Positions 14,101 to 26,100 of a stretch of DNA of 64,000 nt are shown here, piece after piece (position 1 is the stretch's first letter; each line of letters starts with the position of its first letter). The stretch lies in the NCBI GenBank assembly GCA_964017155.1, contig OZ024858.1:25914687-25978686 (forward strand). The letters run 5' to 3'. Made by a program: the position numbers and the translations under genes. The notes under the pieces were generated by a model. The model was not told the DNA's origin, made no database searches, and saw nothing but the letters and a program-made list of their open reading frames with translations. Source of the DNA: Oasisia sp. SBJ-2009. Its lineage: Eukaryota > Annelida > Polychaeta > Sabellida > Siboglinidae.

Positions 14101-17100
14101 TTATCTGTTTTTTTTTGACAGGTTGACCATTCGGACATGACTAAGGCGCTAGTGGAAGACAAACCTGACTTTGTGCAGTTCTTCCTTGACAGTGGTCTCG
14201 AATTGGAGAAGGTTATCACGCCTCCTCAACTGTTGTCTCTCTATGAAAAGGTAAGCAAACAAAACATATGTCTTGCTAATAAAGATGTCTGGTCTTGGGG
14301 ACTTCAATTGGAAACAGATTGTAAATTTTGAATTCTAAATATAAAGTTACAAAACAAATGTCTTTTGTGCACTCCGAATGTTTTTTATCTTGCATGATGT
14401 ACACATTAAACAGGCAGATATTTGGTGTTACTCTGACAAATAATGTTGTAGACCATCACGTGAGTAAAATAAAGTGAAATAGTACAACAGAAATGTTGTG
14501 TACTGTGCAGGTAATCAAGAACAAGAGTTCTGGCAGCTGTGCCGAACTGCTGCTCAGCATAATAGGAGAAATGAAGGTACGCATAAAACAGTATTTAGAA
14601 ACACTGTCTTCTGTTGCTTTCCTGTACCTTTTCAGTTCGCTTATTCTAAATAACATACTGACTCATACCGACTGAAAATGTTACGAAAACAAATCAATAG
14701 CCAGTTATGATAAAAAAGGTTTCCGTTTCTTTATACAAACATTCTCCATTGTACTGTCATGCAGTAGGGCACTATAGATTGACTATAGTGGCCAGCTGTT
14801 TGTCTTGGGAGGCACGTGACTGTAGCACACAACCATGTATGGCTTTGGAGTCCTGCGCGACCCCCTCTTGTCAGCTGCACGTTGAATTGTATGCACCCAC
14901 TTATTCCTAAACTCTCCGTCAGCTGGTAACTGATGCCCACCCTGGTGTGAACACTGGGGTATGGCACACCATGGAGGCATTGTAAAACGAATTCAATTAT
15001 ATTTATGTGCGACGAAGCAAATAATTTCCCAGCCATTTACAGCACAAATAGGCCATGCCTTGTTTTCGCGTGAGTTAGTAGTGCCAGTACGGTAGTGATG
15101 CCCTCTGGTGAGAGACGTAGCACAATTGCTGCAACAGCCATGATCTATTGTTATCAGCAGTTTGCAATTGCAAATTGTCAATGCCGTTGTACCCATTGTC
15201 TTTTAGAGATACTTTGATAACATTGTTACAATTCACCATGTCTTGCAAAACCATCACATTCACTGCAAGTGGCAAGCATATTGGATAATGCTTGACTTGT
15301 TAATCTAGTAGCGCACCTTCCGGATTTATTCAAACTGGTTTCGGTGAGTGCTGGGTTTCAAGAATTCATACCGCTGTTGTGCTTAAATTGTTTCTAAATG
15401 TTATAGTTTATCCAGGTGACATTTCTGCGCATGTGCATTATCTATGGAAATATGTATTTAGCACCAACTACAACTGTTGCGTTTACATTTATACTTTGTG
15501 TGGGTGATGCTTATGTGCATACTTTCTAAAAATTTTGTTTTCTGCTGACATAAACAACTTCTGTCATAAAACAGTTTACACTCCATGCATATGTCATGTG
15601 ACGTCACTCTTCTGGTTATGATACTCACAAATTATACTTACAGACGTATGCACTCTAATTCAATGCTTGTGTTTCAACAACAAATGAAACATTCAACTAC
15701 TGCATGATATTTATCAACATCTGATCTACTAGCACCGAATTATATACTTTACGTATGCACATAAACATTACCCGGATGAATATAATGTCAATCAGCAATA
15801 TTAATGTAATTTACATATGTAACCACTGACCATATTGTTCACAAAGATAAAGCTTGATGGAGGTCACACATAATTGTTTATTGTGATGTGACAAGTCAAC
15901 CATGACTTACTGGAGATACCAATAAGTATTTAAGTGTGGCACTTTTATAAATTGCATTCCACTGTCCTGAATATTTGGTATCATGTGATGAATTCCTTCT
16001 GTTTGTGGTAACAAGTGGGATGAGAAAGTGAAAGGAGAGAAAAATGTAGTAAAGCTTGACCTAGTTGTGGATGTAGTCGACTCTCTACTTTCCAAGCAGT
16101 ACTTCAGCTATGAAGGTATGTGGTACAAAGTTAAACTTTGCTGTGACATTGTCTAGAATTTACTTATCATCTTCATGCCTCGGTTTGACATGTAAAGCAA
16201 AATCTCGCCATTTCCAACCATGCCAGTACAACCTGTACTGTGTTGTACTGTTGATCTCATGTCAGTTTGGCCTGTCTCTGCTTCACACCCTGCCTCGTGT
16301 CCAATTCAGAGCTGTTTTCCCTGGCAGGACACATGTCATTCTGAAAGATACAGGTCAAAACAGTGACAAACCAAAACAACGACATGTTAATACAGCGACA
16401 AACCAAAGTGACGACGCTAATACAGCGACAAACCAAAATGACAACACGCTAAAATGGTGACAGACCAAAACCACTAATGATAATGGCATTCACACATTGT
16501 GGCTGTGTTGCTGGTTACCTGATAAGGATAACCAGAGAAATTATCTTTAAATTGATGTGATTGTGGTGTCTACATGTTAAAAATATAATTATTGTCTATC
16601 AATTGACAAAGATAGAAAATTAATATTCTAGACATCTATAGAGTGAAAAGTCATCAACTTTATTGATATTATCTGCTGTTATCACACAATTTGGCTGTGT
16701 TTCTGGTCATCTCATGTGAATAACCAGTGAGAAAAACCCAATTAGCTGATTACGTTGAAGAGACTATAGGCGGTGACTATGATTCACCAAAAATATATTT
16801 CATTCATAATTACCAACTTACTACTGCATATAATCTAAAGGACTTCCCATTTTTCATTATTTCCCTTTGCAATCATGTTTTCAGCATTACGAAAGACAGA
16901 GTCAGACAGAAAGAGGCTGATCATTGAGCTGTTCATCTGGGCTTTGCTGTTTAATCGACATGAGTTGGCAAAGCTCTTCTGGAAACTAACTGAAGACCAC
17001 ATAGGTTTGTTGATTCATGTATAGTTTTTTCTACTTCTGAACCTGCATGTAAGAAGTCCAGTTTCAACTTCTTCAATGTAATTAATGTTTGTGTCTGCAT

Positions 17101-20100
17101 TAAACATGAGGTGGCTGTCACGCTAGGTGTATGTATTATAATAATGTCTTAGTGAGATCTCCACTGACTCAAATGACTATATAGTGACCTACATCTAAAC
17201 CATTCATCCTGTGAATGTATGATGATTCTGTTTGATACAAATGCAAACCAATGTAAACAAATGTATCCTCTGTTGTGTTCTCTTGCTCTCCTTCCTATCC
17301 TTCCTGTCCTTCCTTCCTGTCCTTCCTTCCTGTCCTTCCTCCCTTCCTGTCCTTCCTCCCTTCCTGTCCTCCCTTCCTGTCCTCCCTTCCTGTCCTCCCT
17401 TCCTGTCCTCCCTCCCTTCCTGTCCTCCCTCCCTTCCTGTCCTCCCTCCCTTCCTGTCCTCCCTCCCTTCCTGTCCTCCCTCCCTTCCTGTCCTCCCTCC
17501 CTTCCTGTCCTCCCTCCCTTCCTGTCCTCCCTCCCTTCCTGTCCTCCCTCCCTCCCTGTCCTCCCTCCCTTCCTGTCCTCCCTTCCTGTCCTCCCTTCCT
17601 GTCCTCCCTTCCTGTCCTCCCTCCCTTCCTGTCCTCCCTCCCTTCCTGTCCTCCCTCCCTTCCTGTCCTCCCTCCCTTCCTGTCCTCCCTCCCTTCCTGT
17701 CCTCCCTCCCTTCCTGTCCTCCCTCCCTTCCTGTCCTCCCTCCCTTCCTGTCCTCCCTCCCTTCCTGTCCTCCCTCCCTCCCTGTCCTCCCTCCCTCCCT
17801 GTCCTCCCTCCCTCCCTGTCCTCCCTCCCTCCCTGTCCTCCCTCCCTCCCTGTCCTCCCTCCCTCCCTGTCCTCCCTCCCTGTCCTCCCTCCCTGTCCTC
17901 CCTTCCTGTCCTCCCTCCCTTCCTGTCCTCCCTCCCTTCCTGTCCTCCCTCCCTTCCTGTCCTCCCTCCCTCCCTGTCCTCCCTCCCTCCCTGTCCTCCC
18001 TCCCTCCCTGTCCTCCCTCCATGTCCTCCCTTCCTGTCCTCCCTCCCTTCCTGTCCTCCCTCCCTTCCTGTCCTCCCTCCCTTCCTGTCCTCCCTCCCTC
18101 CCTGTCCTCCCTCCCTCCCTGTCCTCCCTCCCTCCCTGTCCTCCCTCCCTGTCCTCCCTCCCTGTCCTCCCTTCCTGTCCTCCCTCCCTGTCCTCCCTTC
18201 CTGTCCTCCCTCCCTTCCTGTCCTCCCTCCCTTCCTGTCCTCCCTCCCTTCCTGTCCTCCCTCCCTTCCTGTCCTCCCTCCCTTCCTGTCCTCCCTTCCT
18301 GTCCTCCCTCCCTTCCTGTCCTCCCTCCCTTCCTGTCCTCCCTCCCTCCCTGTCCTCCCTCCCTCCCTGTCCTCCCTCCCTCCCTGTCCTCCCTCCCTCC
18401 CTGTCCTCCCTCCCTGTCCTCCCTCCCTCCCTGTCCTCCCTCCCTGTCCTCCCTCCCTGTCCTCCCTCCCTCCCTGTCCTCCCTCCCTGTCCTCCCTCCC
18501 TCCCTGTCCTCCCTCCCTGTCCTCCCTCCCTCCCTGTCCTCCCTCCCTCCCTGTCCTCCCTCCCTGTCCTCCCTCCCTGTCCTCCCTCCCTCCCTGTCCT
18601 CCCTCCCTCCCTGTCCTCCCTCCCTCCCTGTCCTCCCTCCCTCCCTGTCCTCCCTCCCTGTCCTCCCTCCCTCCCTGTCCTCCCTCCCTGTCCTCCCTCC
18701 CTGTCCTCCCTCCCTGTCCTCCCTCCCTGTCCTCCCTCCCTGTCCTCCCTCCCTGTCCTCCCTCCCTCCCTGTCCTCCCTCCCTGTCCTCCCTCCCTCCC
18801 TCCCTCCCTCCCTCCCTCCCGCCGCCCGCCCGCCCCCATCTCTACTCTTTCTCGCTGTCTGTCTCTTTCTCTCTCCTCTTCCTATGTATATCTGGTGATA
18901 AGTGTTAATTGTATGATTTATATATAAGCATGTGTGTAGGTGGCGCATTGATGGCGTATCATCTACTCAAGTCCCTGGCAGAAAAGGCAAACAGAAAACA
19001 CGAATCTGACTTGTACAAAGACCTGAATGGGCATGCTGAGTGAGTGAACGCCATGATTGACTTGATAGCATTACCACCCCGTGCACATAACCACATTCTC
19101 ATGCAGCAAATAAGGTTTTATTGAAAAGTTAAAGTAAGCAGCACAGGCAGTATGTGGTATGAGTTAAGGCCTCGTGTCTGGATATACTTTTGAAGACAAT
19201 GACATTGGATTATTTGAACTGAAGATAATTGCTGCTTGAAATTTACATGTTTTTGGCAATGCCTGTGCAGTTGTGATTCTTGGTTTTTTTATGTCGTTAA
19301 AGTTGTTCAGCACATGTTAATGGGGAGCTGAAACGCTTGAACAATCATTGCCATACCATAAGAACATACTGTCTTATTCTTACATACTTAGTACTTACTC
19401 TTACTTACCATTTAGAGGATACTGACCATGATTTGATGACAATATCACTGACCACTGGGCACTGCCTACATCTATATATGTTCCAGTCTTGTAGAACAAT
19501 ATCATTGACCACAGGGCGCCGCCTACATCTATATATGTTCCAGTCTTGTAGATCAATATCATTGACCACTGGGCGCCGTCTACATCTATACATGTTCCAG
19601 TCTTGTAGAACAATATCATTGACGACTGGGCACCATCTACATCTATATATGTCCCAGTCTTGTAGAACAAAATCATTGACCACTGGGCGCTGCCTACATC
19701 TATATATGTTCCAGTCTTGTAGAACAATATCGTTGACCACTGGGCGCCACTTACATCTATATATGTTCCAGTCTTGTAGAACAATATTGTTGACCATTGG
19801 GCACCGCCTACATCTAGATATGTTCCAGTCTTGTAGATCAATATCATTGACCACTGGGCGCCGTCTACATCTATATATGTTCCAGTCTTGTAGAACAATA
19901 TCATTGACCACTGGGCACCATCTACATCTATATATGTTCCAGTCTTGTAGATCAATATCATTGACCACTGGGCGCCGTCTACATCTATACATGTTCCAGT
20001 CTTGTAGAACAATATCATTGACGACTGGGCACCATCTACATCTATATATGTCCCAGTCTTGTAGAACAAAATCATTGACCACTGGGCGCTGCCTACATCT

Positions 20101-23100
20101 ATATATGTTCCAGTCTTGTAGAACAATATCGTTGACCACTGGGCGCCACTTACATCTATATATGTTCCAGTCTTGTAGAACAATATTGTTGACCATTGGG
20201 CACCGCCTACATCTAGATATGTTCCAGTCTTGTAGATCAATATCATTGACCACTGGGCGCCGTCTACATCTATATATGTTCCAGTCTTGTAGAACAATAT
20301 CATTGACCACTGGGCACCATCTACATCTATATATGTTCCAGTCTTGTAGAACAATATCATTGACCACTGGGCGCCGCCTACATCTATATATGTTCCAGTC
20401 TTGTAGAACAATATCGTTGACCACTGGGCGCCGCCTACATCTTATATATTCCAGTCTTGTAGAACAATATCATTGACCACTGGGCGCCGCCTACATCTAT
20501 ATATGTTCCAGTCTTGTAGAACAAAGTGCAGTTCATTTACATCTATACATATGATGTCCCTCCATACATCTACTCGGGGTACACTACATGTGCATGTTTG
20601 TAAATTTAAATACTTTTGCTAAGCATTACTATTTGAGTACATATTATACATGTAAATGGTAAATATATTCTTCTTAACAGACAAAAGCATGTTTATTTAA
20701 ATGTCGTGCCATTGTCACCATGGCTCAGTTTGGTTCAGAAATAATGATATACATAATGTTACTTGTGTTCTAAAATATCATCTGGATGCTGCTGCTTTTC
20801 ATGCAGTTAAAGGATTATTTGCAACACATATGATACGTATCAGAAGTTGAACAAATATGCTAATGTTATACTTAGAACATCAGTAAATTACCGAACATTA
20901 TATTTATTAATCTAATTCCATCTACTTTTTAACTTACAAGGGCCAAACAGCAAAACATGATTTTGTATATGAGATTAACAGGTCAATGGTTTTCATTTCC
21001 AATTCAAGATCTTAAACTTCGTTTTACCTGTAGAGGTTTTCGTCTGAATGTTTCACGTACATTGACTTCTTCTATTAACGACGAATGATGTCATCGTACA
21101 CGTGGGGTACTTCGTAATTGTCTCTGTTCATTGGTGTCTTTGTCTTTCTGATCCAGATGGCTTCCTTTGTTTGTTGTGTTCTTCTTGTTTGAAATCCTCC
21201 TACGTATAAATCTACTGTTTTGGCGTTTCTGAAACTTAAAAGCTATATGTGCAGGGGTATAAGACTAGTGTGTCTTGTTCTTGACTTATGTATCAGTATC
21301 TGATACTATTTGATGAGTTGAACTGACAGGAAGTTTCAGGATCTTGCTTGCTGTGTTGCAAACGGGTGCTACTATCTTGACAAAGAGAAATCACATCAGC
21401 TGCTGGTGCGCAAACTCAACACCTGGGATTCCACACCACTTGCAATAGCTCATGCTGCTACAGCTAGGGAGTTCTTTGGGACACCCTGTTGTGAGACGAA
21501 GCTCACCCAGATTTGGGTTGGCAAGATGCCAGGGGATAAGGTATTGTCACATGAAGTATCTGTATGCAGGAGGGTACTAAGGTTATATTTCTTGTAAACA
21601 GGGATCCTATTGCACATTAACTGAATGGTTAAATATAGCATTGGTGTAACGTTGGTATAAAATTTACATTTTCGTGGAGATAAAATTGTGTGAGATTAAT
21701 ATTTGAGGGCTGGCATGCTTGCTGAGATTACGTTATGACAGTGCATGTTGTTACTTTACTGATTACTTCCACTAGTTAGTAAAGTCAATGTGACCAAATG
21801 TGATTAATTTCATAATTTATATTAAATATAAAATATATATTACTTTTAAAAGTTTATGTTTTGGGGTCACAGGAAGACAGCACATGATGTGCCATGTAAT
21901 CACTTACTTAAAAAAAATATTGTTAGCTGTAATGTTATTGTTATGAATTAAAATTTTATTTATTAAAAATTCTTTAAAAGAAGTAATTTTCAGTTGATGT
22001 ATCATCTTGAGTTCATTTTGTGTTTGTCTGCTAACACAGAAACCGGAGAGTAGCTTTAGATGTAGCTGCACAAATGACAAAGGCAGAGAACGTGTGACGA
22101 CCATGCGCTACACTTCACCCCAGTACAAGTTCTGGATCCACGTGGTTTGTATGCTTCCAATAGTCTATTCACTTTGTAATGGAAGTACCTAGAAACCTGT
22201 TAAGCTTGGAACGTGCATACATAGGGCTAATGTGACAAGCTGATCTAAGTCAGAAATACAAAGATAAAGTTATTTCAAAACTCCCTACATAATTCAGTTA
22301 GCCCATCACACTGTTCTTTGTAGTGCATTAATTTATTTTGTGATAATTATGTATAGGCAATGGTTTTGAATGAATGTGAAGATGTCTGACAAACTTGTGG
22401 TAGCAAAGTGCAAGTTCTTCAGCCATATGGTTTTGGTGGATATCTTCAGCCCCTTCTTGCACAAGTATCAGACTGACTTTCCCATGCTGCCTTTTCTGAT
22501 TGATGACATCACGGAATGTCTCAAGAAGTTGCTGCCAAAGACTGTGCTGTAGTCACTCATACCCAGTAGGGAGTTCTGAACAGATAACATGATGTTCCTT
22601 TTCATCTGGGGGGGGGGGGCACCTTGTCTGGGACTACCACACAGAGTACATCGATGATAAGTTAAACAATAAATGATATTTGAAGTATTTCAGAAGCCTT
22701 TATGTTTCAGTTCTTCTTCGTGCTGTTCCTTGCCTTGTACAGCTACTTTGTGTTGACAAGTCTGCGCCCACTGTCACAGCCCAACACTCCACCTGTCGTT
22801 GAGATAATCCTCTCGGTGTGGGTTCTATCCATGATCTTTGAAGAGATGCGCCAGGTAACCATTATGTCATATGACATTTCTGTGTTCATTATCCAGTCTA
22901 GGGGTTTCCAAACTGGGGGTCATAACCCCCAACTGGGTTTTTTGTCAATTTCAGAAGTGTACTTAGTAATTTTATGTCATGAACATTGTCGTGTACACTA
23001 AATTGTACAGTTAGTTATATAAAATAACATTTCCTAGATTACCCTAAATAGTCAATCTCGATTTTGGGTGAGAAATGTGCTAAATAACATGCAGAAAAAT

Positions 23101-26100
23101 TGAAATTTCTGTTGTGACAAGTATTGTCCAATATATAAAAACTAGCTGTGATATCAAGGAACAGACGATGTAAAAAACAAAAAAACATTTATTTGTGCAG
23201 AATCTAACCACGAAACTAGGTTGTTCCATTCTGTTGAATTAGTAGTGTGTCATTCTTCTCTGATCATTTTTGTTCTTGTTATTTTAAATTGTTGCAAACA
23301 TTTTGTAATACAGTTTTATTAATAAAGGTCATATCTGACCCAAGATATCTGTAGTCATCAACTTTCTCTAAATCATCACCTACCAATCTACACATCTACA
23401 CCCTAAGGCAACACTTTGAAACAAGTCAACATGCTCTCCCAAGCAAACAAAAACCAGAATTAAGGAGAAGCTGTACAGCATCACCAGTTTAACTGAACTG
23501 ATATTAAAGAAGCTTGTGTGGACGTATACTTCGAATAAATGTGTATCCTCTCCAATCAACTTTTAAAGTATTTCTTTTGGAATGAGTAGGGTTGGGATAT
23601 TGTAATGCAGACTTTTAAACCACTAATTTACACCAGTTATAAGTTTTAAAACAAAAGGCTTGTCAGGCACAGTATACTTTAAGCCTTCTAACTTGGAGAA
23701 CTAATAAATAAGTTTCATTTAATCTTCTGTGACAACATTTTTTTTATGAGTAGTAATGCACTGATCTTTGTTTTTACATGTACCTTTCAGCATATTATTT
23801 TAGTATATTTTAGTGACTGTTATTATTCCACAGATTTGGAATGAAAAGGCAAAGAATACGTGGCGAAAGATTAGGGGGTACATGTCTCTGTGGAATGTGT
23901 TTGACAGCGTCACACACATGATCTTTGTGGTAGCCGTCATCCTGCGCAGCACTGTGGCCGACAGATTGTTTGAGTGGCCTCGCATGGCCTACTGTTTCGC
24001 ACTCTCGCTGTACTTCATCCGCATCTTGCAAGCCTTTGATGCGTCACACCACATTGGACCCAAGGTCATCATGATTCGCGAGATGGTAGGTGACAGGAGA
24101 CTGTCCTTAGCACCGTTAGTGTGACCAGTACCTTGGCAACCACGTCAACTAGTACACTCTTGTTGCACCATTAGTGTGACCAGTACGTTGGCAACCACGT
24201 CAACTAGTACACTCTTGTTTCACCGTTAGTGTGACCAGCATGTTGGCAACCACGTCAACTAGTACACTCTTGTTGCACCATTAGTGTGACCAACATGTTG
24301 GCAACCACATCAACTATTACACTCTTGTTTCACTGTTAGTGTGACCAGTACGTTGGCAACCATGTAAACTAGTACACTCTTGTTGCACTGTTAGTGTGAC
24401 CAGTACGTTGGCAACCACGTCAACTAGTACACTCTTGTTGCACTGTTAGTGTGACCAGCATGTTGGCAACCAGGTCAACTAGTACACTCTTGTTTCACTG
24501 TTATTGTGGCCAGTACGTTGGCAACCACGTCAACTAGTACACTCTTGTTGCACTATTAGTGTGACCAGTACGTTGGCAACCATGTCAACTAGTACACTCT
24601 TGTTGCACTATTAGTGTGACCAGTACGTTGGCAACCACGTCAACTAGTACACTCTTGTTGCACTGTTAATGTGACCAGTACGTTGGCAACCAGGTCAACT
24701 AGTACACTCTTGTTTCACTGTTAGTGTGACCAGTACGTTGGCAACCACGTCAACTAGTACACTCTTGTTGCACTGTTAGTGTGACCAGCATGTTGGCAAC
24801 CAGGTCAACTAGTACACTCTTGTTTCACTGTTAGTGTGACCAGTACGTTGGCAACCACGTCAACTAGTACACTCTTGTTGCACTGTTAGTGTGACCAGCA
24901 TGTTGGCAACCACGTCAACTAGTTCACTCTTGTTTCACTGTTAGTGTGACCAGTACGTTGGCAACCATGTCAACTAGTACACTCTTGTTTCACTGTTAGT
25001 GTGACCAGTACGTTGGCAACCATGTCAACTAGTACACTCTTGTTGCACTATTAGTGTGACCAGTACGTTGGCAACCAGGTCAACTAGTACACTCTTGTTG
25101 CACTATTAGTGTGACCAGTACGTTGGCAACCATGTCAACTAGTTCACTCTTGTTTCACTGTTAGTGTGACCAGTACGTTGGCAACCACGTCAACTAGTAC
25201 ACTCTTGTTTCACTGTTAGTGTGACCAGTACGTTGGCAACCACGTCAACTAGTTCACTCTTGTTGCACTGTTAGTGTGACCAGTACGTTGGCAACCACGT
25301 CAACTAGTACCCTTTTTTGCACCGTTAGTGTGACCAGTACGTTGGCAACCACGTCAACTAGTACACTCTTGTTGCACTATTAGTGTGACCAGTACGTTGG
25401 CAACCATGTCAACTAGTACACTCTTGTTGCACCATTAGTGTGACCAGTACGTTGGCAACCACGTCAACTAGTACACTCTTGTTTCACTGTTAGTGTGACC
25501 AGTACGTTGGCAACCATGTCAACTAGTACACTCTTGTTGCACTGTTAGTGTGACCAGTACGTTGCACTGTTAGTGTGACCAGTACGTTGGCAACCATGTC
25601 AACTAGTACACTCTTGTTGCACTGTTAGTGTGACCAGTACGTTGGCAACCATGTCAACTAGTACACTCTTGTTGCACTGTTAGTGTGACCAGTACGTTGG
25701 CAACCATGTCAACTAGTACACTCTTGTTGCACTGTTAGTGTGACCAGTACGTTGGCAACCATGTCAACTAGTACACTCTTGTTGCACTGTTAGTGTGACC
25801 AGTACGTTGGCAACCATGTCAACTAGTACACTCTTGTTGCACTGTTAGTGTGACCAGTACGTTGGCAACCATGTCAACTAGTACACTCTTGTTGCACCGT
25901 TAGTGTGACCAGTACGTTGGCAACCACGTCAACTAGTACACTCTTGTTTCACTGTTAGTGTGACCAGTACGTTGGCAACCACGTCAACTAGTTCACTCTT
26001 GTTGCACCGTTAGTGTGACCAGTACGTTGGCAACCACGTCAACTAGTACACTCTTGTTTCACTGTTAGTGTGACCAGTACGTTGGCAACCACGTCAACTA

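Noticed and set aside
17149..18948. Long open frames (up to 599 codons) on both strands in the C/T-rich array
   Set aside because: All six frames are open because the repeat unit lacks stop triplets; the translations are only the repeat read in phase and have no domain.
19337..20476. Repetitive 379-codon frame and two 336-339-codon minus-strand frames
   Set aside because: They arise from a 57-bp satellite (multiple of three); the array sits within a TRPM intron with exons that join across it.
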